From assembly GCA_016649525.1 (NCBI GenBank), contig JAENXM010000069.1, forward strand, positions 1 to 8,399: a stretch of DNA of 8,399 bases, in the 5' to 3' direction. This document shows, one piece after another, positions 1 through 7,311 of the stretch. The notes below the pieces were generated by a model, which was not told the origin of the DNA, did not search any database, and saw only the letters and a program-made list of their open reading frames with translations. Made by a program: the position numbers and the translations under genes. Every line of letters begins with the position of its first letter. The stretch's first letter is position 1. The stretch comes from Actinomycetota bacterium. GTDB taxonomy: Bacteria > Actinomycetota > Geothermincolia > Fen-727 > Anoxymicrobiaceae.

Positions 1-129
1 CTCTAAGACCCTCGAGACCTCCTTCACCATCCTATCCGCGCGCCTGTTTGTGTCCCTCCAGTCCGGGTGCCCGACACTTGCCGAGTAAAGATCGAATTTT
101 ATGTCTCCATTCGAGAGGACCGCGGCCAT
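1..129 (-). CDS. Hypothetical protein, N-terminal fragment cut by the left edge
   Basis: On the minus strand a frame stays open from inside the next gene down to base 1, with coding-like, mixed-charge content near the edge (for example the stretch KFDLYSASVGHPDWRDTNRR). I chose the ATG at 129 because a GAGGGG Shine-Dalgarno (144-139) sits 9 bases before it and a perfect TATAAT (175-170) lies further upstream. An ATG at 165 would add 12 residues with no Shine-Dalgarno, and a GTG at 234 is also in frame. With the 129 start only the first 43 residues are visible. They contain no signal peptide or membrane segment. I do not recognise the family. The gene diverges from the iron-sulfur protein to its right. 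The chance that this is a real gene is moderate, and the start is uncertain. Confidence 0.42.
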   Translation of the reverse strand, partial: MAAVLSNGDIKFDLYSASVGHPDWRDTNRRADRMVKEVSRVLE

Positions 130-169
130 TGCGTACAACCCCTCTTTAGTAAAGACCAGGGACATGCCG

Positions 170-175
170 ATTATA
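170..175 (-). promoter_or_regulatory. Possible -10 promoter element for the left-edge gene
   Basis: The minus strand reads TATAAT at 175-170, a perfect -10 consensus in a locally AT-rich stretch between two divergent genes. No good -35 box lies 16-18 bases upstream: TTATTC is the closest, and TTGAAA at 210-205 is too far away. Transcription from here would begin near 163 and give a leader of about 34 bases before the ATG at 129. This is prediction from motif and position only. Confidence 0.28.
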
Positions 176-243
176 TCTATTAGGCCGCGTAAGAATAAGA
201 GTTGTTTCAAAGCGGGTACTACAATACTTAGCACAAAATCTAG

Positions 244-249
244 AAGGAG
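244..249 (+). promoter_or_regulatory. Shine-Dalgarno that decides the iron-sulfur protein start
   Basis: AAGGAG lies 2 bases before an ATG at 252 and 5 bases before a second, adjacent in-frame ATG at 255. The spacing favours 255 as the true start, so the mature reading probably has one methionine rather than two. Confidence 0.55.
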
Positions 250-251
250 CA

Positions 252-1439
252 ATGATGAGCGGTAGTGAGATTGGCGCCTACCCGGGGGTCTCGAAAGCAG
301 ATCTGGAGGTCGCAAAGAACTACTCGAGCCCGTTTCTGCTCGGACCGCCGATGTGCGACGAGCTGATTGAGCTCGTGCGGCACATGTTAACCGAGGAAGA
401 GGCCGAGGTGATACAGCATTTGAAGCCCTGGAGGGTAAGGACCGCCGCGGGGCTTGCGAGGGCGTCGGGTCGGCCGCTTTCAGAGGTAAAGGCGATTCTT
501 AACGGCCTGGCTCACGAGAAGTACATCATCGCCTCTTACGGAAATGGGAAGGAAAGGGAGCTCTTCGCGATGATGCCTGTTATCCCCGGCACCTTCGAGA
601 GCGTGCTTGTGCGCATCTCCCCCGAAAGCGTCACACCGTGGCACCGGCGCTTCGCGGAGCTTCACGAGGCTCTTTTTTCAACTGGCTTCACTGTAAAGTA
701 CGTCCAAAAGCCAATCGACTCCGTACGTTACCTGCCTGTAGGTGAAGCCATACAGAACGAGCCCATGGCATTACCCTCCGACCGCCTCGGAGAGATTCTG
801 GACCGTTACAACGATTTCGCGGTCGGCGTTTGCCAGTGCCGCCTCGCCAAGCGCCTGACCGACGGGGGTTGCGGCAGGACCCTGGAGGTCTGTACCGTCA
901 TGGGAACCCTGGCCCCGCACCTGGTGGATCAGGGGCGCATGCGAAAGGTCAGCAGGAACGAGGTCCTCGAGATAAAAACTGCCGCAGAGAAGGAAGGGCT
1001 CGTAACCTGGATGATGAACGAGGAGAGCGGCAAGTTCACAAGCGCCTCCTGCTCCTGCTGCGGGTGTTGCTGCGGCGCGCTGCGTACTATCTCTGAGTTC
1101 AACACCCCCGGTTTCATCGCGCCTCCACATTTCATGCCACACGTCGATTCGGTCAACTGCAAGCTCTGCGGCAAATGCGCGGAAGCCTGTCCCATGAAAG
1201 CGGTGCTCGTGCTGGGGGAGGGTGAACAGAAGCGCTTGCTCTACAAGCATGAAAGGTGCATCGGCTGCGGACTCTGCGCTGTCGCCTGCCCAAAGGGCAA
1301 TGTCACCATGCAGCCGGTACCCGATTACAGACAGCCTCCAGGAGGCTGGCCCTCCTACCTGGCTAAATACTTACCCCGCCACCTCAGCAACATGTTGAGC
1401 GTGAGGTCGTCGCGCCGGCAGCAGGAGAGAAACGCCTAA
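252..1439 (+). CDS. 4Fe-4S ferredoxin-type protein with winged-helix-like N-terminus and cysteine clusters
   Basis: This is a predicted cytoplasmic iron-sulfur protein of 395 residues (394 from the better-spaced ATG at 255). Residues about 45-95 look like a winged-helix domain of the MarR/TrmB type (LTEEEAEVIQHL, then a helix pair ending NGLAHEKYII). Two cysteine-rich parts follow: C194-x-C196-x10-C207-x6-C214, and CSCCGCCCG at 267-275 with six cysteines. At the C-terminus are two classic 4Fe-4S ferredoxin motifs, C303/C306/C309/C313-P and C336/C339/C342/C346-P. The ferredoxin motifs indicate electron transfer. The other cysteines could hold a further cluster or metal. Proteins with this layout are common in anaerobes and are usually annotated only as '4Fe-4S binding protein'. 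The partner and substrate are unknown. There is no signal peptide or membrane helix. The gene seems monocistronic and overlaps the oppositely oriented TMEM175 gene by 4 bases at the stop codons. The fold class is firm; the role, redox-linked regulator or electron carrier, is inference. Confidence 0.9.
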   Translation: MMSGSEIGAYPGVSKADLEVAKNYSSPFLLGPPMCDELIELVRHMLTEEEAEVIQHLKPWRVRTAAGLARASGRPLSEVKAILNGLAHEKYIIASYGNGKERELFAMMPVIPGTFESVLVRISPESVTPWHRRFAELHEALFSTGFTVKYVQKPIDSVRYLPVGEAIQNEPMALPSDRLGEILDRYNDFAVGVCQCRLAKRLTDGGCGRTLEVCTVMGTLAPHLVDQGRMRKVSRNEVLEIKTAAEKEGLVTWMMNEESGKFTSASCSCCGCCCGALRTISEFNTPGFIAPPHFMPHVDSVNCKLCGKCAEACPMKAVLVLGEGEQKRLLYKHERCIGCGLCAVACPKGNVTMQPVPDYRQPPGGWPSYLAKYLPRHLSNMLSVRSSRRQQERNA

Positions 1440-2107
1440 GCCTCATCCCTCACCCCGGCCAGCTTCTTCCCCTTCCTCCTTTCGAGAAGAATGTGGATCG
1501 GGAAGAGAAGCAGCCAGAAGTACTTTGCGACCCTTTCGTTGCCGAATGCGATGGGCATAGATACCAGGAATACCAGTGCTGTGCAGAGGTTTGCCAGGAC
1601 AGCGTGCTTCCCCTGTTCGGGGTCAAACCCCTTGATCATCAATCGCCCTCTACCGGTGGAATACCACCATATGACGGCCATCAACAGGCTGGCCACCGCC
1701 AGGTTGGCCGCGTAAACGATTGTCGCAGTCGCGGTATCTCCGTACTCGCTTATCAGGCTCGCTGTAAACGGCATAATGACAATGCACATCAGGAAGAAAA
1801 GGTTCAGCCACAGGAATGGGCCGTTGTAGCGTTCGATATTCCTGAACATTATGTGATGGAGAATCCAATATATTCCGATTATCACAAAACTGAGGACAAA
1901 GGCCTCGTAGTTGGGCCAGAGCGCGCCGAGCTTGGAAGCCAGGGTGCGGTTGGTTGGGGGAAGGGAGATTGCGGGCACGTGTATGTTCAGGACCAGCAGT
2001 GTTATTGCTACCGCAAACACTGAATCGCTGAAGGTGCCGATTCGGTCGACGTTCAGGATTTGTTCATCCATCTTGATGTTCTTATCTGTCTCTACAGAGC
2101 TTTCCAT
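1436..2107 (-). CDS. TMEM175 family potassium channel (DUF1211)
   Basis: The 223-residue inner-membrane protein belongs to the TMEM175/DUF1211 family, whose bacterial members are tetrameric K+-selective channels with hydrophobic residues forming the filter. The family signature RxxxFSD is present as R22-I-G-T-F26-S27-D28, followed by the pore-lining first helix (VFAVAITLLVLNIHVP). Six hydrophobic segments are visible at about 28-45, 67-86, 98-118, 127-148, 170-189 and 195-208. That is the expected single six-helix repeat of bacterial members. The tail is basic (LLERRKGKK). The ATG at 2107 has a strong GGAGGT Shine-Dalgarno at 2122-2117 with 9-base spacing. The gene begins 30 bases after the stop of the synthetase gene on the same strand, so the two are probably cotranscribed. 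K+ conduction follows from family knowledge and is not shown here. Confidence 0.9.
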   Translation of the reverse strand: MESSVETDKNIKMDEQILNVDRIGTFSDSVFAVAITLLVLNIHVPAISLPPTNRTLASKLGALWPNYEAFVLSFVIIGIYWILHHIMFRNIERYNGPFLWLNLFFLMCIVIMPFTASLISEYGDTATATIVYAANLAVASLLMAVIWWYSTGRGRLMIKGFDPEQGKHAVLANLCTALVFLVSMPIAFGNERVAKYFWLLLFPIHILLERRKGKKLAGVRDEA

Positions 2108-2137
2108 GAGTAACCTACCTCCGTTTCGAAAGCGGAA

Positions 2138-3631
2138 CTAACCGTTCAATAGCCCGTGGAACGAAAGCAATTTTGAGAGAGCGCGGCAGGCGGCGTTCGG
2201 GGACAGGTAGCAGGGTATTCCCGCCCAGTGAAGCTCCGCCATATAGGGAAAGGCGAACCCGCTGGGAATCCCGATAACGACCATCGGCTTATCGATCGCG
2301 GTGGAAGCTTCCCTGATCTCAGCTGAATGCATCTTCAGCAACCCGAAATCCCCCTTACGGTATGCGGGCGCCCCTCCTACCACCATGAGAATGTCCACGT
2401 TTTCGTCGGATGCCGCTGTCTTGACGACCTCCCGGAGGTTCCCGGGGACAACCGCGCCGAAGCCCATGTCCACCGGGTTTGTGAAGCTGGTGCCCTCGCG
2501 CGGCAGGATCCCTCCGAGCCGTTCCACGGTTGTCTCACTGAGAGGAGGAAGCGCGAGCCCGTTCTTTTCTATTGCGTCGGCGGAGTTGACCGCTATACCG
2601 CCTGGAGGGCTGATGACGCATACACGCCTGCCGCGGGGCCTGGAAAGGTGGTAGAAGATCGCCATGGTTTCCGCGGCGTCCGCGAGGTCGTCGAGGACGA
2701 CAATGCCCGCCTGCCTGGCGGCGGCCAGCCAGATCTTTTCACTGCCCGCGACGGCGCCGGTGTGTGATGCAGCGGCACTCTGCCCTTTTTCGGTCAGGCC
2801 CGCTTTCCAGACCAACAGGGGCTTTTCCCCCTTGATGCGCGAGGCGATCTCGAGGAAACGGCGGGCGTCGCGGACTTCCTCCAGATACGCTACGATCATC
2901 TCGGTCTCGGGGTCCCCGGCGAAATACTCGAGGAAATCCGCGCAGTTCAGGTCGAGCTCGTTGCCGCTGCTGACGATCTTGGAATATCTTATCGCGCGCT
3001 CCGCACCGAGCAGGTAGAGCATGGAAGCGATGGAACCGCTCTGGGATACGCAGCTGACCGTACCCTCATCGGGCCGCATGCCGCCGAAAAGCGCGACCTT
3101 CCCGGGGGAGGAGTAGACTCCCAGGCAGTTGGGGCCGACCAGCCTCAACGACGACCCCTCTGTTGTGTCGAGTATCTCGCGCTCGAGCCGGGCGCCCTCC
3201 TGCCCCCCCGACTCCGAGAAACCGGCCGTACTTATCACACAGGCTCCCGCGCCTGACTCGACACATTCGGCTATCACGGGGGGCACTGCATCAGGAGGTA
3301 CCGCCAGGATGACCAGGGCAGGGGGTGATGGGATCGCTTTTACTGAAGGATAACAGGCAAGCCCCAGGATCTCTTTGTGCCTGGGATTCACCGGGTAAAG
3401 CGGGCCCTCGAAGCCCATATCCATGATTGCGCGCAGCAGCATTGTCCCGGGATTATCCAGCCGCGACGAGACCCCGGCAATCGCAACTGATTCGGGGTAA
3501 AAGATGTTCTGGAGTTGTTCTTCGAGCTCACTTGTTTGTACTTTTTCTGCGCCCATCAAGCGCATCATACAGCAAATAACCCGTATCGTTTTAGTAGCCG
3601 GCCGTGGCTTCTGTCGCATTATCGGTTTCAT
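2138..3631 (-). CDS. Acyl-CoA synthetase (ADP/NDP-forming), alpha-type subunit
   Basis: The protein matches the alpha subunit of ADP-forming acyl-CoA synthetases, which interconvert an acyl-CoA, ADP and phosphate with the free acid, ATP and CoA and yield ATP in fermentation. Numbered from the 3631 ATG (497 residues), the domains are a CoA-binding Rossmann domain (FYPESVAIAGVSS at about 44-56, YPVNP at 79-83), a succinyl-CoA-ligase-like part (GPNCLG 166-171, SQSGS 196-200, SSGNELDLNCADFL 221-234) and a C-terminal domain with TNPVDMG at 384-390. H290 in ASHTGAVAG corresponds to the phosphorylated histidine of succinyl-CoA synthetase alpha. No ATP-grasp (beta) domain is fused and none is encoded in the window, so the partner must lie elsewhere. 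Homology begins only at about residue 36 and no Shine-Dalgarno precedes 3631. An ATG at 3556 (472 residues, MGAEKVQ) is an equally plausible start. The acyl substrate cannot be told. Confidence 0.88.
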   Translation of the reverse strand: MKPIMRQKPRPATKTIRVICCMMRLMGAEKVQTSELEEQLQNIFYPESVAIAGVSSRLDNPGTMLLRAIMDMGFEGPLYPVNPRHKEILGLACYPSVKAIPSPPALVILAVPPDAVPPVIAECVESGAGACVISTAGFSESGGQEGARLEREILDTTEGSSLRLVGPNCLGVYSSPGKVALFGGMRPDEGTVSCVSQSGSIASMLYLLGAERAIRYSKIVSSGNELDLNCADFLEYFAGDPETEMIVAYLEEVRDARRFLEIASRIKGEKPLLVWKAGLTEKGQSAAASHTGAVAGSEKIWLAAARQAGIVVLDDLADAAETMAIFYHLSRPRGRRVCVISPPGGIAVNSADAIEKNGLALPPLSETTVERLGGILPREGTSFTNPVDMGFGAVVPGNLREVVKTAASDENVDILMVVGGAPAYRKGDFGLLKMHSAEIREASTAIDKPMVVIGIPSGFAFPYMAELHWAGIPCYLSPNAACRALSKLLSFHGLLNG

Positions 3632-3670
3632 GGTTGATAGACTAAACGCGCAGGGCGGCTGGACCGGATA

Positions 3671-3676
3671 AAGGGG
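3671..3676 (+). promoter_or_regulatory. Shine-Dalgarno that selects the GTG start of the P-type ATPase
   Basis: AAGGGG lies 6 bases upstream of the GTG at 3683. The nearby in-frame ATG at 3698 has no comparable site, so the GTG is the better start. Confidence 0.55.
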
Positions 3677-3682
3677 TCTAGC

Positions 3683-6049
3683 GTGGACGATTCAACAATG
3701 ACCGGCCTCACCAGAGCCGAGGTAGAGGAGCGGGTGGAGCGGGGGCAGACCAACGCGGTCAAAGAAGTGACCAGCCGGTCGTACTGGCACATCATCCGCG
3801 CCAACGTGTTCACCAGGTTCAACGCGATCCTCGGGACCCTGTTCGTTGTTATCCTGCTCTTCGGGCAGCTTTGGGACGGGTTTTTCGGTATCGTCATACT
3901 GGTCAACACCCTCATAGGGATTATCCAGGAGGTGAGGGCCAAGCGTACCCTCGACCGCCTGTCTCTCATAAGCGCTCCTAGGACTCGGGTTGTTAGGGAT
4001 TGCCAGGTAATCGAAATTCCGATGGATGAGGTCGTGCTGGATGACGTCATCGAGCTGAGCACCGGTGACCAGGTGGTTGCGGACGGATTGGTACTCGACT
4101 CGCAAGGCCTCGAGGTCGACGAGTCCCTGCTTACAGGCGAGTCGGAGCCGGTCGATAAGGCTCCCGGTGACGAAATGATGTCGGGGAGTTTCGTGGTCGC
4201 CGGGTCGGGAAGGTTCCGAGCCACCAACGTCGGGGTCGATTCTTACGCGCGCAAGCTCGCGTCCCAGGCGCGCCGATTTCAAGTGGTCAGCTCCGAGCTG
4301 ATGGACGGCATAAACAGGATCCTCCGCGTTATAACCTGGATCATGATTCCGGCCGGGACCCTTCTGTTCATAAGCCAGCTGCGAGTCTTCGACTCGTTCG
4401 GCAGGGCGGTGCCTGGCACTGTGGCGGGCCTGGTGGGGATGGTCCCCGAGGGCCTCGTGTTGCTCACCAGCGTGGCGTTCGCGGTCAGCGTCGTGAGACT
4501 CGGAAGGCGGAACGTGCTCGTGCAGGAGCTTCCCGCGGTTGAAGGGCTTGCCCGGGTGGACGTCGTCTGCCTCGACAAGACCGGGACTCTGACAGAGGGC
4601 AACCTGGTGTTCAACCGGCTGGAGGTACTCGATTCGGAGGGGGAGCTCCCCGAGGTACTCGGGGCGTTCGGGGCCGACTCCGCATCCCATAGTACGACGC
4701 TCGATGCCATAGCCGCTGCGTTCCCCTCGCCCGAGGGCTGGAGCATCACGAGTCGGGTCCCTTTCTCCTCAATCCGCAAGTGGAGCGCGGAGACCTTCGG
4801 AGACAAGGGCACATGGGTGCTTGGCGCACCCGAGGTTCTTCTCGAGAACGTCTCGGATGCCGAAAGCCTGCGGCCCAGGGTAGGTGAGCTGGCGGGGTCC
4901 GGGATGCGGGTGCTGATGCTCGCAAGCGCGAAAGAGGAGATCGATGCAGGGACTCTTCCGGGTGACCTCAAGCCGGCCGCCCTGCTCCTTTTCGAGGAAC
5001 AGATGAGAAGTGACGCGGGTGAAACGCTGCAGTATTTCACGGACCAGGGCATTACCATCAAGGTCATTTCCGGGGACAACCCCGATACGGTGGCAACGGT
5101 AGCGAACCGAGCCGGTGTTCTCGATGTGGGCGACCCGGTCGATGCCCGCAGTCTGCCCGGGGAATCCGGGGAACTAGCCCGCATCATGGACGAGCAGACG
5201 GTCTTCGGGCGGGTTACCCCCGACCAGAAGGAGGCTATGGTCGGAGCGCTCCAGTCCAAAGGGCATGTGGTCGCCATGACGGGAGACGGCGTCAACGACG
5301 TCCTCGCCCTCAAGAAAGCCGACATCGGGATAGCGATGGGCTCGGGGTCTCCGGCAACAAGGGCTATCGCCCAGCTCGTGCTGCTGGACGGGAGGTTCGC
5401 CACCCTGCCGGGAGTCGTCGCCGAAGGGCGACGCGTTATCGGTAACATAGAGCTGGTCGCCAACCTGTTTATCACGAAGACAGTTTACGCGACGCTTCTG
5501 TCCATTATCATTGGCCTGGCTGGCTGGGCGTTCATCTTCCTCCCCAGGCACCTGACACTGATCGGCGCTCTGACGATCGGCACGCCCGCTTTCTTCCTCG
5601 CGCTGGCGCCGAACAAGGCTCGGTACCGGCCGGGATTCGTTAAAAGGGTCTTAAGATTCACCTTGCCTGCCGGCATAGTGGCGGCGCTCGCTGCATTCGC
5701 GGCGGGCGCTCTTTCGCGTGTCTATTCCTGGGTCAGCCTCTCCGAATCCCGCACTGCGGCCGTCTTAGTCATCGCGATGATCGGGCTCTGGGTGCTGGGG
5801 GTCCTGGCCCGGCCATTCACATTCTGGAAAGCCTTACTGGTGATGGCGATGGTCGCGGGTCTTCTGCTGGCGATTCTACTGGCGATATTTGTTCCGTACG
5901 TCCGAGATATCCTCGCGCTGGACCTCCCGTCATGGTCGGTGCTAGCACAGACTATGGGTATAGCGGCAGTGGCTATCGTCCTGATCGAGATAGCGTGGAG
6001 GTTCACAGGCTGGCGCCCGCGCGGCGACCAAAGCGAGAGCGCGCCTTAA
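3683..6049 (+). CDS. ctpE: CtpE-like cation-transporting P-type ATPase
   Basis: A complete 788-residue P-type ATPase pumps a cation across the cytoplasmic membrane at the cost of ATP. The key sites are TGES at 151-154 (actuator domain), VPEGLVLLTS around 254-263 in M4, the phosphorylated D298 in DKTGT, KWSAE at 366-370 and GAPE at 381-384 (nucleotide binding), SGDNPDT at 463-469, and TGDGVND at 533-539. Hydrophobic segments fit ten helices: two near 48-82, two near 212-268, and six between about 592 and 775. The sequence, including NVFTRFNAILG, NTLIGIIQEVRAKRTLD and VQELPAVEGLARVDVVC, and the length resemble mycobacterial CtpE, a reported Ca2+-uptake ATPase. There is no N-terminal heavy-metal domain. 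The start is GTG with AAGGGG 6 bases upstream. It is transcribed divergently from the synthetase gene, 51 bases away, and ends 18 bases from the oppositely oriented protease. Class and completeness are firm; Ca2+ as substrate, and hence the symbol, is inferred. Confidence 0.93.
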   Translation: MDDSTMTGLTRAEVEERVERGQTNAVKEVTSRSYWHIIRANVFTRFNAILGTLFVVILLFGQLWDGFFGIVILVNTLIGIIQEVRAKRTLDRLSLISAPRTRVVRDCQVIEIPMDEVVLDDVIELSTGDQVVADGLVLDSQGLEVDESLLTGESEPVDKAPGDEMMSGSFVVAGSGRFRATNVGVDSYARKLASQARRFQVVSSELMDGINRILRVITWIMIPAGTLLFISQLRVFDSFGRAVPGTVAGLVGMVPEGLVLLTSVAFAVSVVRLGRRNVLVQELPAVEGLARVDVVCLDKTGTLTEGNLVFNRLEVLDSEGELPEVLGAFGADSASHSTTLDAIAAAFPSPEGWSITSRVPFSSIRKWSAETFGDKGTWVLGAPEVLLENVSDAESLRPRVGELAGSGMRVLMLASAKEEIDAGTLPGDLKPAALLLFEEQMRSDAGETLQYFTDQGITIKVISGDNPDTVATVANRAGVLDVGDPVDARSLPGESGELARIMDEQTVFGRVTPDQKEAMVGALQSKGHVVAMTGDGVNDVLALKKADIGIAMGSGSPATRAIAQLVLLDGRFATLPGVVAEGRRVIGNIELVANLFITKTVYATLLSIIIGLAGWAFIFLPRHLTLIGALTIGTPAFFLALAPNKARYRPGFVKRVLRFTLPAGIVAALAAFAAGALSRVYSWVSLSESRTAAVLVIAMIGLWVLGVLARPFTFWKALLVMAMVAGLLLAILLAIFVPYVRDILALDLPSWSVLAQTMGIAAVAIVLIEIAWRFTGWRPRGDQSESAP

Positions 6050-6067
6050 TCTATGAGGGTCGCCTCT

Positions 6068-7237
6068 TCAGTCCCCTTTAGCCCAGTCCGAAAGCAAACG
6101 ATGCTGGCCCTGTTTGATGAGGTCCAGGTTGAGTATCCGTTCTTTGGTAACCCTGCTTTCGAGGTCGAGGATCTCCCTCATGGCCTCGCTCGCGCGTTTG
6201 TCGTAACGGAGCCAGGTCCTCGGCTGCTTTTCCCCGCTGAGCATGCTCGAGACGGTCTGGGTCGCGTACCTGTAGTAGTCCCCGGCTGTTGTCGGGGGAG
6301 TGACGAAAAGGTACCTTGCGAGGATCGCGCCTCCCGGTATCCTGCGGTTCTCGTTCATCAACGCGTCAATCTTCTTTATCGCATCTATCAGCGACTGAGG
6401 GTCCTTGGTGATATGCGCGGCTATTGAGTCGGCCAGTATGTCGTCGTGGTGGTAGGCCAGGCTGAGCTGTTTCAGGATGAAACCCTCCGACCGCTGGACC
6501 AGGACGAGGCAGACAAAGATACCGGCCGTTATCAGCCAGGCGACCAGGACTCGAGAAAAATCGAATTTCTGGAGAACGATCGAGACGAGGGCCAGCACCC
6601 CAAAAGTGACGAGCAGAACGGAGGGTAAAAACTCGATGTTCCAGAGGCCGGGCGGCTTGACATTCTCCCCGATGATGAGATGGGAAAGCTCGTGTGCCAT
6701 GATGGCGTTCGCCTCGTCCACGGAGATGTCGGCTTCGAGGAGGCCTTTCGTAATACCCAGATACGGGGTTCCTTCGTCATCGGCAAACGCCATTGCGTTG
6801 GGGGCAGGGTCGTCAAAGACCGCAAGGTCCGCGGACTGAACACCGGCGGCGATGCTGACGCCGTCGATCGCACCCTTAAATTTGAGAACAGGAGTTGGTT
6901 CGTATTCGTTTGTCAGCTGGCCAGTGAAGTCGTTGAAACGCTCCCTCGCGTAACTTGCCCGGTTATAGCAGACAAACCCGAGGTAGATGAGAAAGGGAAG
7001 GCACGCGAGCGCGAGTATCTTCAGTGACAGCGCTATTCTTTCCTGCACGAACGAGGGGCTACCCGAGAGGCCGGTCTTGAATATATCGGAGAACGGTACA
7101 TTGAGGACGACCACTACCAGTAGAGCAAGGCCCGCCAGCGCCGCCAGGACGAAGGGGACCAGAAGATAGATTTCCTTCTCCCGAAGCTCTTTTTTATGGT
7201 GCTTTATGCTTTCGAGCACCTTAGGCTCAAGGTTCAT
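6068..7237 (-). CDS. Membrane-embedded M48-type zinc metalloprotease
   Basis: The 389-residue protein is a predicted integral-membrane metallopeptidase of the M48 (HtpX/Ste24-like) type. The zinc motif HELSH is at 182-186 (IMAHELSHLIIGENV), preceded by the usual strand PNAMAFADDEGTPYLGITKG at about 146-165. Hydrophobic segments lie at about 26-46, 71-90, 202-222 and 229-248, so the catalytic motif sits between two helical pairs as in HtpX. In M48 the third zinc ligand is the Glu of an ExxxD motif after the last helix. Here the equivalent stretch is HHDDILADSIAA, with D266 in that position and D270 conserved, so the Glu is replaced by Asp. The C-terminal ~120 residues are soluble and charged. 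The ATG at 7237 has AAGGAG 16 bases upstream, which is unusually far, and a short leader ORF ends one base before it. HtpX proteases act in membrane protein quality control; the substrate here is unknown. Confidence 0.87.
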   Translation of the reverse strand: MNLEPKVLESIKHHKKELREKEIYLLVPFVLAALAGLALLVVVVLNVPFSDIFKTGLSGSPSFVQERIALSLKILALACLPFLIYLGFVCYNRASYARERFNDFTGQLTNEYEPTPVLKFKGAIDGVSIAAGVQSADLAVFDDPAPNAMAFADDEGTPYLGITKGLLEADISVDEANAIMAHELSHLIIGENVKPPGLWNIEFLPSVLLVTFGVLALVSIVLQKFDFSRVLVAWLITAGIFVCLVLVQRSEGFILKQLSLAYHHDDILADSIAAHITKDPQSLIDAIKKIDALMNENRRIPGGAILARYLFVTPPTTAGDYYRYATQTVSSMLSGEKQPRTWLRYDKRASEAMREILDLESRVTKERILNLDLIKQGQHRLLSDWAKGD

Positions 7238-7238
7238 A

Positions 7239-7283
7239 CTAGTGAATACTTCGCTCCTTCTGTGTAGTTTTCATCCCGGTCAT
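7239..7283 (-). other. Possible 14-codon leader ORF upstream of the M48 protease
   Basis: On the minus strand an ATG at 7283 opens MTGMKTTQKERSIH and stops with TAG at 7241-7239. A single base then separates it from the protease ATG at 7237. A second in-frame ATG is at 7274. The AAGGAG at 7259-7254 lies inside this ORF, 16 bases from the protease start, so translational coupling is conceivable. There is no strong Shine-Dalgarno before the leader itself. This may be chance. Confidence 0.25.
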
Positions 7284-7290
7284 CTTTTTT

Positions 7291-7311
7291 AACCGGGCTC
7301 TTAGCCCGGTT
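7291..7311. repeat. Hairpin 1 of the intergenic palindrome block
   Basis: AACCGGGCT pairs with AGCCCGGTT, a perfect 9-base stem around a 3-base CTT loop. It is flanked by six T on the left and a few T on the right. On the plus strand it resembles a weak intrinsic terminator (stem then TT before CCC), but no plus-strand gene runs into it. It lies upstream of the M48 protease. Confidence 0.75.

Noticed and set aside
202..225. Promoter for the iron-sulfur protein gene (TTGTTT and TACAAT)
   Set aside because: The two boxes are only 12 bases apart, too close for a sigma-70-type promoter. TACAAT alone is possible but not convincing.
1493..2023. 176-residue plus-strand frame antisense to the TMEM175 gene
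   Set aside because: The opposite strand encodes a clear six-helix protein with the family signature. This frame has no motif and looks like its complement.
2327..2767. 146-residue and similar plus-strand frames antisense to the synthetase gene
   Set aside because: They overlap conserved synthetase motifs on the other strand and show no domain of their own.
3692..4690. 332-residue and 199-residue minus-strand frames over the ATPase 5' half
   Set aside because: They are shadows of the ATPase reading frame. They have no Shine-Dalgarno or recognisable domain, and their composition follows the complementary codons.
4279..5475. 398-residue minus-strand frame antisense to the P-type ATPase
   Set aside because: It lies wholly inside a gene with every catalytic motif intact. 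Its translation is Ser/Thr/Arg-rich with no motif, which is typical of antisense frames in GC-rich DNA.
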